Notes: generated by a model from the letters alone, not told the origin. A DNA stretch of 64,000 nucleotides from Natrinema altunense (GCF_000731985.1 NZ_JNCS01000002.1:124001-188000), one strand, 5' to 3'; positions 8,979 through 16,863 are shown, numbered from the stretch's first letter. Numbers and translations are program-made.

Positions 8979-9113
8979 ATGTCCGCACTGATCGACGCCG
9001 CCGTTCTCGCGACGGAAACGGAACCGGAACTGCCGATGCAACTCGTCGGCTGGGGTGCGCTCGCCCTGGGCCTGCTCGTGACGGTCGCCTGGCTGGTCTC
9101 GTTCTACCGCTAA
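8979..9113 (+). CDS. Small single-pass membrane protein (44 aa)
   Basis: An ATG at 8979 opens 44 codons to the TAA at 9111-9113. The N-terminal 20 residues are polar and acidic (VLATETEPELPMQ), then a single hydrophobic helix follows (LVGWGALALGLLVTVAWLVSF) ending YR. A TATA-like 'gttaagag' (8949-8956) sits about 25-30 bases ahead of the start, giving a leaderless or nearly leaderless transcript. It lies in the gap between two minus-strand genes. Function unknown; one of three similar small membrane proteins in this window. Confidence 0.6.
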   Translation: MSALIDAAVLATETEPELPMQLVGWGALALGLLVTVAWLVSFYR

Positions 9114-9127
9114 CTCCGATCGCGGCG

Positions 9128-9811
9128 TTATGGCGAGTCGACCCGCTCGCGGAGCCACGCGGCCGCCTCCGCGACGGTCGCCTCGTCGGTTCCCTTGAGT
9201 TCGATCCGGACCGATTCGCCCGGATAACTTCCGACGGAGACGTCGAACCGCTCGCGGAGGTCGGCAATCCGGTCGAGCAGCGCGCTTTCGGGTTCGTCCG
9301 CGACGACCGCGTCTCGGTACGTCTGCGTTCCGGTGAACTCCTCGACGATCGATTCGAACATCGCCTGCATCTCCGCGGGAACGCCGGGAAGGACGTAGAC
9401 ACCCTCGAGAGCCGCGCCGGGAGCGACGCCCGCCTCGTTGTGCAACGCTCGCGCCCCCGCCGGGAGGTCCGCCGTTCCCGCCGCGAGGTCGTCGCGGGTG
9501 TACCCGTCCTCCTCGAGCCAGGCGAGGGCGACCGCGTGTTCCTCGACCGAGCGGCCGAGCGCGGCTGCGACGCCCGCCATGGTAACGTCGTCGTGGGTCG
9601 GGCCGAGCCCGCCGGTGACGATGACGGCGTCGTACTCGGCGCGGTACTCGTTGACGACCCGGGCGATATCGCTGACTCGATCCGGAACTGTGGTCACTCG
9701 CTCGACGGTGACGCCGCGATCGTCGAGCCGTTCACAGAGCCACGTGGCGTTCGTGTTCGTCGTTCGTCCGGCGAGCAGTTCGTCCCCGACCGTTACGACC
9801 GCGACGTTCAT
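9128..9811 (-). CDS. CinA-N type molybdopterin-binding domain protein
   Basis: 227 residues from the ATG at 9811 (MNVAVVTVGDELLAGRTTNTN). The MoaB/MogA-like fold is indicated by TVGDELL and by TGGLGPTHDDVT, the classic molybdopterin-binding/CinA-N signature. The C-terminal nicotinamide-nucleotide amidase domain of bacterial CinA (about 415 residues) is absent, as is usual in archaea. By family it may be a pyrophosphatase acting on ADP-ribose-like nucleotides; a direct role in Mo cofactor synthesis is not shown. Frames extending it upstream to 10480 are Arg-rich and rejected. Confidence 0.85.
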   Translation of the reverse strand: MNVAVVTVGDELLAGRTTNTNATWLCERLDDRGVTVERVTTVPDRVSDIARVVNEYRAEYDAVIVTGGLGPTHDDVTMAGVAAALGRSVEEHAVALAWLEEDGYTRDDLAAGTADLPAGARALHNEAGVAPGAALEGVYVLPGVPAEMQAMFESIVEEFTGTQTYRDAVVADEPESALLDRIADLRERFDVSVGSYPGESVRIELKGTDEATVAEAAAWLRERVDSP

Positions 9812-9999
9812 ATCGCCCCGTTCGAGCCCGGTCCTCAAATGGGTCTCGCCCTTCGGTCGCGACGCCGGCGGCGTCGCGATCGTGCACTCGATCGAAGATG
9901 TTTTGCTCATAGAGACGTATAGTTCACATCGGCTGTCATATTCCCGAGTACTCATAGCAACCATAAGATTCAATCCTGATAATTGGTAAGGGGGAGAGT

Positions 10000-10356
10000 A
10001 TGTCTCGGAGTCGGACGGAATACGACGAGGTGGATTCGACCGTCGTCCTCTCTGCGTTAGGGAGCAAATATAGCGCAGAGATCCTCTGTGCGGCGGGAAC
10101 ACCGAAATCCGCGCAGGCACTGAGCGAAGACATCGAGATCCCGATCGCGACCTGCTATCGCCGGATCGAAGAACTCGTCGACGCCGGGCTGTTGACCTGC
10201 GAGGGACGACAACTCTCCGAAGAAGGTCGACGAACCAACATATATCGACGGACGTTGGACGAAATCGAAATCGACTTCTCCGACGATGTTCCCGCGTTCT
10301 CGCGGAAACACCGCACCGAGGCCAAAAACAGGCTGCAGGATCAACTCGAGGACTGA
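10000..10356 (+). CDS. Winged-helix transcriptional regulator
   Basis: 118 residues. STVVLSALGSKYSAEILCAAGTPKSAQALSEDI followed by EIPIATCYRRIEELVDAGLLTCEGR is an ArsR-like winged helix: positioning helix, recognition helix (IATCYRRIEEL) and a wing. The C-terminus is charged and helical. It is preceded by a strong Shine-Dalgarno-like GGGGGAGAG at 9989-9997, unusual among the mostly leaderless genes here. Haloarchaea carry many such single-domain regulators; the ligand and targets are unknown. The queDEC operon begins 264 bases downstream on the same strand. Confidence 0.8.
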   Translation: MSRSRTEYDEVDSTVVLSALGSKYSAEILCAAGTPKSAQALSEDIEIPIATCYRRIEELVDAGLLTCEGRQLSEEGRRTNIYRRTLDEIEIDFSDDVPAFSRKHRTEAKNRLQDQLED

Positions 10357-10596
10357 ACGGACCTCTTTCCGATTGCGCTCGCCTGACGCGTGCACAACGA
10401 AGGGGAAGCACTGGTCGATCGGCGTCCCGTTTTTCGACGACTCGGATCCGATACGTCGTCGGATTGTTATCACGGCGCATCGCAGTCCACCGTGCGACGG
10501 TCGTCGCGGTCGCCTCCTGTCGTCACCGGTCGGTTTTCGACTTTGCTCGATACCACCGGGTCCGCTCCGTCGCCATCGGCGTTCGGCCATCCTTAA

Positions 10597-10614
10597 GTAT
10601 TCTCGAGAGAATAC
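10597..10614. promoter_or_regulatory. Inverted repeat at the queDEC transcription start (candidate operator)
   Basis: GTATTCTC (10597-10604) and GAGAATAC (10607-10614) form an exact 8-base inverted repeat with a 2-base spacer, ending 6 bases before the queD ATG. A TATA-like 'ccttaag' at 10591-10597 abuts it. A protein bound here would cover the initiation region, so a repressor site is the simplest reading. This is inference from position and symmetry. Confidence 0.5.
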
Positions 10615-10620
10615 AAAGGT

Positions 10621-11088
10621 ATGACCGAACCAGTCACGGACCGCGATGCGGCGACGGACGACGCAGTCGTTGGGACCCCTCGCGTTCTCCACGTCGGTCG
10701 CGACCGGCCGATCCGGATCAGCGCCGGGCACCGAATCCGACACCACGACGGCAAGTGTTCGCGGCCCCACGGCCACAACTACGAGATCGCCGTCACGGTT
10801 GCGGGCCACCTGTCCGACGAGGGCTGGGTGGCGGACAAAGGTGATATTACCGACGTGATATCCGAGTGGGACCATATGTTCCTACTCGAGGCCGGCGATC
10901 CCCTCGTCGAGGCCTTCGAGGCGGCCGGCGACGCCGACGGCGTCGTCGTCCTCGAGCAGCCGCCGACGGCCGAGGTGATGAGCGTGCTGCTGGAACGGAA
11001 ACTCGAGGCGGCCCTGCCCGAGACGGTCACCGAGGTCGCCGTCCGGGTGAACGAGACGAGCGAACTCTGCGGCGGCAGCGAGGTCTGA
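10621..11088 (+). CDS. queD: 6-carboxytetrahydropterin synthase QueD
   Basis: 155 residues of the 6-pyruvoyl-tetrahydropterin synthase fold. The zinc ligands are H37 in ISAGHRIRHHDGKC and H50/H52 in RPHGHNYE; the catalytic cysteine is about C46. Late motifs are WDHMFLLEAGDPL and the substrate-binding glutamate near ELCGGSEV. It converts dihydroneopterin triphosphate to 6-carboxytetrahydropterin, the first committed step to 7-deazaguanine. In archaea the product leads to preQ0 and then archaeosine in tRNA position 15. First gene of an operon; queE starts one base after its stop. Confidence 0.92.
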   Translation: MTEPVTDRDAATDDAVVGTPRVLHVGRDRPIRISAGHRIRHHDGKCSRPHGHNYEIAVTVAGHLSDEGWVADKGDITDVISEWDHMFLLEAGDPLVEAFEAAGDADGVVVLEQPPTAEVMSVLLERKLEAALPETVTEVAVRVNETSELCGGSEV

Positions 11089-11089
11089 G

Positions 11090-11884
11090 ATGCCGGTTTC
11101 CGATTCCGCCGACCGAACGTCCGACATCGGGACGGACGCCGCCGAAACCGCGGACGAAACGGCCGAGGGTCTGCCGATCAACGAACTGTTCTACTCCCTC
11201 CAGGGGGAGGGCACCCTCGCCGGCGTTCCGTCGGTGTTCGTCCGCACGAGCGGCTGTAACCTCCGTTGTTGGTTCTGTGACTCCTATCACACCTCCTGGG
11301 AGCCGACCCACGCCCGGATGACCCTCGCGGAGATCCTCGCCGAGATCGAGTCCCACGACGCCGACCACGTGGTCCTCACCGGCGGCGAGCCGCTGCTCCA
11401 CGAGGCGAGCACGACGCTGCTCGAGGCCCTCGACGAGCGCGGCTATCACACGACCGTCGAGACCAACGGGACGATCTACCGGGACGCGCCGATCGACCTC
11501 GCGTCCGTGAGCCCGAAACTCGAGAGCAGTACACCGACGCCCGACCGCGATCCCACCGGCGACGGCGAGTGGGAAGCACGCCACGAAGCCGACCGGATCG
11601 ATATGGATGCCCTCGCCCGACTCGTCGAGAGCTACGACGTCCAGTTGAAGTTCGTCGTGACCGACGCTGAGGACATGCCGGAGATCCGTGAACTGCTCGC
11701 GGACCTCCGAGCGGTCGCCGACGTTCCGGTCAGCGACGACGACGTGCTCCTGATGCCCGAAGGGGCGACCCGGGACCGCCTCGCTGAGACCCGTGCTCGC
11801 GTCGCGGACCTCGCGATGGAGTACGGCTTCCGCTACACGCCGCGACTGCACGTCGACCTCTGGAACGACGCACCCGAGACGTAA
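11090..11884 (+). CDS. queE: 7-carboxy-7-deazaguanine synthase QueE (radical SAM)
   Basis: 264 residues. The radical-SAM cluster-binding motif is SGCNLRCWFC (C56, C60, C63), the canonical CX3CX2C. The glycine-rich SAM-binding GGEPLLHE follows at about 102-109. It rearranges 6-carboxytetrahydropterin to 7-carboxy-7-deazaguanine. An acidic N-terminal extension of about 28 residues precedes the core, typical of haloarchaeal versions. One base separates it from queD, so translation is probably coupled, and queC follows after 33 bases. Confidence 0.92.
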   Translation: MPVSDSADRTSDIGTDAAETADETAEGLPINELFYSLQGEGTLAGVPSVFVRTSGCNLRCWFCDSYHTSWEPTHARMTLAEILAEIESHDADHVVLTGGEPLLHEASTTLLEALDERGYHTTVETNGTIYRDAPIDLASVSPKLESSTPTPDRDPTGDGEWEARHEADRIDMDALARLVESYDVQLKFVVTDAEDMPEIRELLADLRAVADVPVSDDDVLLMPEGATRDRLAETRARVADLAMEYGFRYTPRLHVDLWNDAPET

Positions 11885-11917
11885 TCACGACACCGTTCAC
11901 CACAACTCGAGATCACT

Positions 11918-12652
11918 ATGACCGACGCAACCACTGACGCGCCGACCGACGCATCGACTGCCAACCGCGCCGTCGTCCTCCTGTCGGGGGGGATGGACAG
12001 CGCCACCGCCGCCGCTGAGGCCCGCGACCGTGGCTACGAACTCTATTGTCTGCACACCTCCTACGGCCAGCGCACCGAAGACCGCGAACTCGAGTGCGCT
12101 CGCCGGCTCGCCGCGGCGTTCGACGCGGCGGACTTCCTGCGGATCGAGACGGGGCATCTCTCGGCGATCGGTGCCTCGAGTCTCACGGACGACGAGATGC
12201 CCGTGGCCGACGCCGATATGGAGAGCGACGAGATCCCCTCGTCGTACGTCCCCTTCCGGAACGCGAACCTGCTCGCGATGGCCGTCTCCTACGCCGAAGC
12301 CAACGACTGTGACGCGGTGTTCATCGGCGCACACAGCGAGGATTTCTCCGGGTATCCCGACTGCCGGCCCGCGTTCTTCGAGGCCTTCGAGGAGGTCGTC
12401 GACGTCGGAACGAAACCCGAGTCCGAGATCTCGATCGAGGCCCCGTTCGTGGAGTGGTCGAAGACCGATATCGCCGAACGAGGGATGGAACTCGACGTGC
12501 CCTACGAACACACCTGGAGTTGCTACCGCGAGAACGAACCAGCCTGTGGCACCTGCGACGCCTGTGCCTATCGGCTACAGGCGTTCCAGAACATCGGGGT
12601 TCGCGATCCGATCGAGTACGCCGAGCGACCGTCGTACGTCGACGACGCGTAG
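11918..12652 (+). CDS. queC: 7-cyano-7-deazaguanine synthase QueC
   Basis: 244 residues. The PP-loop ATP-binding motif is LLSGGMDSATA (21-31). The C-terminal zinc site is formed by cysteines in SCYRENEPACGTCDACAYR (about 205-224). It adenylates 7-carboxy-7-deazaguanine and forms the nitrile preQ0, which archaeal TGT inserts into tRNA for conversion to archaeosine. Third gene of the queDEC operon. The TGT and ArcS genes are not in this window. Confidence 0.92.
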   Translation: MTDATTDAPTDASTANRAVVLLSGGMDSATAAAEARDRGYELYCLHTSYGQRTEDRELECARRLAAAFDAADFLRIETGHLSAIGASSLTDDEMPVADADMESDEIPSSYVPFRNANLLAMAVSYAEANDCDAVFIGAHSEDFSGYPDCRPAFFEAFEEVVDVGTKPESEISIEAPFVEWSKTDIAERGMELDVPYEHTWSCYRENEPACGTCDACAYRLQAFQNIGVRDPIEYAERPSYVDDA

Positions 12653-12775
12653 CGGCCCGCGCCTTTCGAGGGCGATTCGATCCGATCGGGAAGCGAGACC
12701 GACGCCGACCGGGAGCGGCGATCGCCGATGGCGGTCACCGCTACCACGCCGCCCGCGATCGAGACCTGCGGCCGG

Positions 12776-13408
12776 TCACTCCAGTCGGTCGCTCGCCGCC
12801 TCGAACTCCGCGCGGGTATTTATGTTCTCGAAGGATTCGAGCGGTGCGTACTCGCGGAGTTCGTCCTCGTCGAGGACGACGTAGTCGAGGGTCAGCAGGG
12901 GTTCGGTGATTTTGCGCTCCCCGCGCTCGAGGGCGCGCTCGCAGGCGTGGATCATCGGCGCGGCTCGATAGACGGCCTGAGTAGTCTGGAGCCATCTGTC
13001 GTCGAGCCGCGGCACTGCGGCCTCGCGGCCGGCGGCCCGCTCGAAGAGGGAAGTGACGAGCGCCGGCTCGACGAAGGGCATGTCGCAGGCGACGACGACG
13101 GCGTACTCTCCGGTCGTCGCCCGGAGGCCAGTCATGATGCCCGCCATCGGTCCGCGGTCCGGCACCGGATCGATCGCGAACGTCGCGTCGGGGCCACCCG
13201 CGAGCGCGTCCTCGATCGCCGGGACCTGCTCCTCGCGGCAGTTGACGACGATTCCGTCGACGACCGACTCGAGTCGGTCGACGACCCGGCGGATCATCGG
13301 CGTGCCGGCGAGGTCGGCGACCGCCTTGTCCGCCTCGCCGAAGCGGGTCGAGTGACCGCCGGCGAGGACGACGCCCGTCCGTTCGTCGCGGCCGGTTTCG
13401 CGGGACAT
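12776..13408 (-). CDS. mobA: Molybdenum cofactor guanylyltransferase MobA
   Basis: 210 residues from the ATG at 13408 (MSRETGRDERTGVVLAGGHSTRFG). The nucleotidyltransferase signature VVLAGGHSTRFGEADKAVADLAG and the metal-binding CDMPFV motif identify MobA. It joins GMP to molybdopterin to give the guanine-dinucleotide form used by DMSO-reductase-type enzymes. The start was moved inside a longer frame because the upstream residues do not fit the family. It is convergent with queC and lies 58 bases from the 3' end of the downstream-facing DMT gene on the same strand. Confidence 0.88.
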   Translation of the reverse strand: MSRETGRDERTGVVLAGGHSTRFGEADKAVADLAGTPMIRRVVDRLESVVDGIVVNCREEQVPAIEDALAGGPDATFAIDPVPDRGPMAGIMTGLRATTGEYAVVVACDMPFVEPALVTSLFERAAGREAAVPRLDDRWLQTTQAVYRAAPMIHACERALERGERKITEPLLTLDYVVLDEDELREYAPLESFENINTRAEFEAASDRLE

Positions 13409-13466
13409 GGTCGACCGTTTGTTCACCGGTGGCAAAAGGGTGCGGACGCGCTCGCCGGCGGGTCCG

Positions 13467-14366
13467 TCAGTCGCTCCCACGATGTCGCTCCCGCTCGAGC
13501 GTCGTCACGGCGACGCCCGCGAGCACGACGAGGCCGCCGCCGACCGTGATCGCGTCGGGGACCTCCGCGAGCAAGACGAACGCGAGCAGGGTCGCGCCCA
13601 CCGGCTCACCCAACCAAGCCACGCTGACGACGACCGACTCGAGGTGGGCGAGGACCCAGTTGCTCACCGTGTGGCCGAGGACGCCGGGGCCGACGGCCAG
13701 GCCGAGAAAGAGCAGCCACTCGCGAGCGGGGTAGCCGACGTAGGGGTGGCCCTGCGCGCCGACCAAGAGGAACAGGGCGATCACACAAGCACCGTAGACG
13801 ACGGTCACGTAGGGAAACACCGGAACCCGTTGACGGATCGAGCGACCGGCGAGCGTGTAGCCGGCGACGGTCACCGCGCCCAAGAGGGCGAGGGCGTTGC
13901 CGTACGCCGTCGCGCCGGTGAGGGCTCCGCGGCCGGCGTCGCCTAGCGACATCGCCGCGGCCCCGGCGATCGCGACGACGATCCCGACTCCCGTCGCGCG
14001 GCTGATGCGTTCGTCCAAAAGGAGGGCGGCACCGAGCGCGACGAAGACCGGCTGAACCTGCACGATCGTGACGCTCGCGGCGACGCTCGTGTGATTGAGG
14101 CTCTCGAACCAGGTCGCGAAGTGGATCGCCAACGCGACGCCGGCCACGACGGCCCCCGCGAGGTCGCGTCGCGAGAGTCGCGCGAAGGCCGTGCGGTGAC
14201 GGGTGACGGCGATCGGTGCGACCAGCACCGTGGTAAAGAGCACCCGGTAGAAGGCCGCGACGGAACTCGGGGCCGCACTCCAGCGCACCAGAATTGCGCT
14301 CGTACTCGCGGCGAACACCGCGACGGCGAGTGCGACCGCCGGCGTTGCCTCGAGATCTCGGTTCAC
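13467..14366 (-). CDS. DMT-superfamily (EamA) transporter
   Basis: 299 residues with about ten hydrophobic helices in two EamA repeats: the first half starts AVALAVAVFAASTSAILVRW and the second half near GNALALLGAVTVAGYTLAG. Motifs such as FATWFESLNHTSVAASV and LLLDERI at the end of repeat 1, and SVAWLGEPVGATLLAFVLLAE in repeat 2, are characteristic. Such proteins export or import small metabolites across the cytoplasmic membrane; the substrate is unknown. mobA lies 58 bases downstream on the same strand and may be co-transcribed. Confidence 0.88.
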   Translation of the reverse strand: MNRDLEATPAVALAVAVFAASTSAILVRWSAAPSSVAAFYRVLFTTVLVAPIAVTRHRTAFARLSRRDLAGAVVAGVALAIHFATWFESLNHTSVAASVTIVQVQPVFVALGAALLLDERISRATGVGIVVAIAGAAAMSLGDAGRGALTGATAYGNALALLGAVTVAGYTLAGRSIRQRVPVFPYVTVVYGACVIALFLLVGAQGHPYVGYPAREWLLFLGLAVGPGVLGHTVSNWVLAHLESVVVSVAWLGEPVGATLLAFVLLAEVPDAITVGGGLVVLAGVAVTTLERERHRGSD

Positions 14367-14422
14367 GTCCGTGTCGACTCGCTCGAGGGGTCAAACGGGT
14401 TCCGAAACGGACTGCCGGATCG

Positions 14423-15028
14423 CTACTCGTCCGGCAGTCGGGTGCCGCGGTAGATCGACGCGAGTTCGAGGTCGACCGCGTCCAGTCCGACGATGATGTC
14501 CGCATCCGGATCGAGGTCCTCGGCTTCCCACCCCTCGAGGAACGCGACGGCGTCCTCGCGGTCCGCGTAGGGACGCGGATCGATCCCCATCGGGTCATCG
14601 GCGGCCTGCTTGTCGGTGATAAGGACGAAATGGGCGTCGGTCGCATCGATCAGATCACCGGTCTCGTAATCGGTCGTCCAGGCACCGGCGATCGGCGAGT
14701 CCGGTGTCGACGAGACGAGATAAGCGAACAGACAGCCCGGCGATTCGACGGTCGCCGCCAGCCCGTTCTCGTGGACGAGTTGCCCGTTCCCGAAGTACTG
14801 GGTCAGTCCCATGCCACAGACCGCGCAGTTGTGCTCGTCCGTGATTTCGACGGGACCCTCAGCCACGCCCTCGAGCGTTGGTTCGTACACCTGTGCCGGC
14901 GAGTCATCGGCGTCGGCCCCGCCGCTGTCTGGTTGGGTACCCCCGAGACAGCCTGCGATGCCCGCTGCCGCGCCCGCGCCGAGCACGCCCAGTAGTCCCC
15001 GCCGGTCCAGCCCCTCGTATTCAGCCAT
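14423..15028 (-). CDS. nosL: NosL-family copper-binding lipoprotein
   Basis: 201 residues from the ATG at 15028. The N-terminus has a twin-arginine motif (LDRRGLLGVLG) and a lipobox (GIAGC), so it should be Tat-exported and lipid-anchored outside the cell. The NosL motif CAVCGMGL is present with the downstream VESPGCLFAYL. NosL delivers Cu(I) for the CuZ centre of nitrous oxide reductase; no nosZ/D/F/Y is visible here, so it may serve another cupro-enzyme or a distant nos locus. It is the last backbone gene before the mobile island at about 15.13 kb. Confidence 0.85.
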   Translation of the reverse strand: MAEYEGLDRRGLLGVLGAGAAAGIAGCLGGTQPDSGGADADDSPAQVYEPTLEGVAEGPVEITDEHNCAVCGMGLTQYFGNGQLVHENGLAATVESPGCLFAYLVSSTPDSPIAGAWTTDYETGDLIDATDAHFVLITDKQAADDPMGIDPRPYADREDAVAFLEGWEAEDLDPDADIIVGLDAVDLELASIYRGTRLPDE

Positions 15029-15224
15029 GCACGACTCTACCGACCGGATCGTCAAAACGAGCGTGGTACACCTCTCGAATCCGAACGGCGCGGCGCGGGG
15101 TCACGACCGACCTCGCTCGCTTATAGGCTGAACAGGCGCAATACCACGCCGTTCATGGCGTGGATACGAGCCGTCACTTGTCGTAACAACTCACCGTTCA
15201 AACGCCACCCCCGAGTTTCCCATG

Positions 15225-15231
15225 GTGATGG
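15225..15231. repeat. Target-site duplication of the IS6 element, left copy
   Basis: GTGATGG at 15225-15231 is repeated exactly at 15974-15980, directly outside the two terminal inverted repeats. IS6-family elements usually duplicate 8 bases; here 7 match. Confidence 0.7.
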
Positions 15232-15973
15232 GGCACCGTCTAGTTAGCGCAGTTTGAGGAATGAGCAGGTCGTAGAGTTAGTTTGGAACAATGCTCGCAG
15301 ACCTGCTCAGCGGGAGCTACGCGGCGGAATTTGATGAATGTTGGGAGCGTGAGCGGACGGCGACGCCCGTTAGGGCGTTCGCCGTCCGGCTCCACGCGAC
15401 CGGTTGTTCGCTTCGAGAGACACAAGCAATTCTTTGTTCACTCGGCGTTGAACGGTCTCACCAAGCAATCTGGCACTGGGTACATCGGCTGGCTGACAGC
15501 GTGCCAGACCCGCCGACGGCGCAGCCGTCGCGGGTCGCGGTTGACGAAACTGCTGTCAGGATTAACGGCAACCGATCTTGGCTATATGCTGCAATAGACC
15601 TCGACACGAAACTCATTCTCGATGTCGCGCTCTTTGGGCGGCGAGGCACCGATCCAGCTGCTGCGTTTCTGCATGGACTCACCGAGAAACACAATCTCTC
15701 CGAGGCTGAGTTTCTCGTTGATGGCTACGGCTATCTGACTGCCCTCTCCCGGTTAGGATTGAGCGGTCACCTCGATTACGTCGATCGAAACCACATCGAA
15801 AAGTGGTTTCACACACTCAAAATGCGGATCGACCGCTTCCACAACTCGTGGGTGGGCAGTCGGGCAAGCGTCAGAGAATGTCTTGGGCAGTTTGTACACT
15901 ACTATAACACGCAGCGACCGCACCAGTCACTCAACAAACAATCGCCAGCGGAGGTGCTAAACTAGACAGTGAC
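15232..15973 (+). mobile_element. IS6-family insertion sequence (742 bp)
   Basis: The element runs between imperfect terminal inverted repeats: GGCACCGTCTAGTTAGC at the left end (15232-15248) and the complement of GCTAAACTAGACAGTGAC at the right end (15956-15973); reading inward both give G-x-CAC-y-GTCTAGTT-(T)-AGC. It holds a single intact transposase and is flanked by a 7-base direct repeat. Size and layout are typical of haloarchaeal IS6 elements, which move by cointegrate formation. The intact frame suggests a recent insertion. Confidence 0.85.
15291..15965 (+). CDS. IS6-family DDE transposase
   Basis: 224 residues, the normal length for haloarchaeal IS6 transposases. An N-terminal HTH (TATPVRAFAVRLHATGCSLRETQAIL) is followed by the DDE core: the first Asp in VAVDETAV, the second in FLVDGYGYL and the Glu in RNHIEKWFHTLKMR, then VHYYNTQRPHQSLN. 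It binds the element ends and catalyses transposition. The stop lies 8 bases inside the right end. The gene is intact, so the element may be active. Confidence 0.93.
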   Translation: MLADLLSGSYAAEFDECWERERTATPVRAFAVRLHATGCSLRETQAILCSLGVERSHQAIWHWVHRLADSVPDPPTAQPSRVAVDETAVRINGNRSWLYAAIDLDTKLILDVALFGRRGTDPAAAFLHGLTEKHNLSEAEFLVDGYGYLTALSRLGLSGHLDYVDRNHIEKWFHTLKMRIDRFHNSWVGSRASVRECLGQFVHYYNTQRPHQSLNKQSPAEVLN

Positions 15974-15980
15974 GTGATGG
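15974..15980. repeat. Target-site duplication of the IS6 element, right copy
   Basis: GTGATGG directly follows the right inverted repeat and matches the left copy at 15225-15231. Confidence 0.7.
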
Positions 15981-16239
15981 TTAAGTGGCAGGCGACCGAC
16001 TGTAGAGTCGGAATCGGTCGGAACGGATCGGATTCCGAACCGTCCTTCGGAGGCGGCCTGTCCGCCCACGAAACGAGGCAGTATCCGGAACGGCAGCCGG
16101 TGAACGCACATTCCAGAAGAGTGTGTCTGTGCTGACTGTTCAAAGCGAGCACCACGATACCCCCGACTCTGCTGACACCTGCCGGCATCCCGCTGGCAAA
16201 AACAACACCGGGACGCCACACACGGTCGAGGAGAGGGGT

Positions 16240-16387
16240 AACGGCGGTTTGGCACCGCCAGCAGTCCACCAGTTCGATGTGTGGGACTACCCGTGCCCGA
16301 AAGGACTGGGAGTCCGGTGACTGGACTGCGAACCTGAAACTCCTACCGCTCGGGATTCCTCCGCGTTTACGCGGAGGAGGATGTCAA
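16240..16387 (+). ncRNA. Possible omega-RNA-like right-end transcript of the IS605-related element
   Basis: The last 150 bases of the remnant contain a hairpin GGCGG-TTTGGCA-CCGCC (about 16242-16258), further short complementary segments, and the terminal hairpin at 16358-16377. In TnpB-carrying IS200/IS605 elements the right end encodes the guide RNA, whose guide is the flanking DNA immediately outside the element (here from 16388). No TnpB is present, so any such RNA would need a TnpB in trans. This is a structural analogy only. Confidence 0.25.
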
Positions 16388-16863
16388 TCTAACTGTGCTT
16401 TCGCCAACCGATGGCGCGCCCGGAACATGGCCTCGAAACCGAGCCACGAGAGCGGTGCGATCGCGTCACCGAGTCCGCCCAACGGGAGGTCGTACTCCAC
16501 GTGATCCCGGAGTATCGTCCGGTCACCGTCCGCGAAGAAGGAATGGGTGTGTTCCCAGTGGTCGAACGGCCCGTGGACCATCTCGTCGCGAAAGTACGCC
16601 GAGCCGTTCTCGCGCTCCCGGGCCGTGATCACCGAGGTCCAGTGCTGGCGCGGTCCCACTCCGAACGGCCGCATCGACAGCGCGATCTCCGAACCCGACT
16701 CGAGCACGGTCGGGTCCGGGTCCCCGTCCGGACCGATCACGCGCTCGACGCGCAGGTGCATCCAGTCCGGAGTCACCGCCTCGAGACCGGAAATACGCGA
16801 ATTGAACGCCCAGACCTCCTCGAGCGGCGAGTCGACGGTCGTTTCGCGATCGTACGTCTGCAT
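16384..16863 (-). CDS. SRPBCC-family (polyketide cyclase-like) protein
   Basis: 159 residues. MQTYDRETTVDSPLEEVWAF is the SRPBCC N-terminal strand and V-W motif; DHVEYDLPLGGLGD and the final helix LGFEAMFRARHRLAKAQ complete the fold. It is a likely small-molecule-binding cytoplasmic protein. The TGA stop (16386-16384) lies inside the GATGTCAA end of the neighbouring mobile element, so the last one or two residues and the stop are probably supplied by the element; the domain itself appears complete. Confidence 0.8.
   Translation of the reverse strand: MQTYDRETTVDSPLEEVWAFNSRISGLEAVTPDWMHLRVERVIGPDGDPDPTVLESGSEIALSMRPFGVGPRQHWTSVITARERENGSAYFRDEMVHGPFDHWEHTHSFFADGDRTILRDHVEYDLPLGGLGDAIAPLSWLGFEAMFRARHRLAKAQLD

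Larger units (their letters stand above)
15130..16387. mobile_element. PATE-like / IS200-IS605-related non-autonomous element, interrupted by an IS6-family copy
   Basis: A left hairpin CCACGCC-GTTCAT-GGCGTGG (15144-15163) and a right hairpin CCTCCGCG-TTTA-CGCGGAGG (16358-16377) followed by GATGTCAA resemble the subterminal hairpins of haloarchaeal IS200/IS605 elements. Without the IS6 copy about 0.5 kb remains, and no intact TnpA or TnpB frame is visible, so a non-autonomous palindrome-associated element (PATE) fits. The left boundary is uncertain by tens of bases. The right end overlaps the 3' end of the SRPBCC gene at 16384. Hairpins are seen; the family assignment is inference. Confidence 0.55.
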
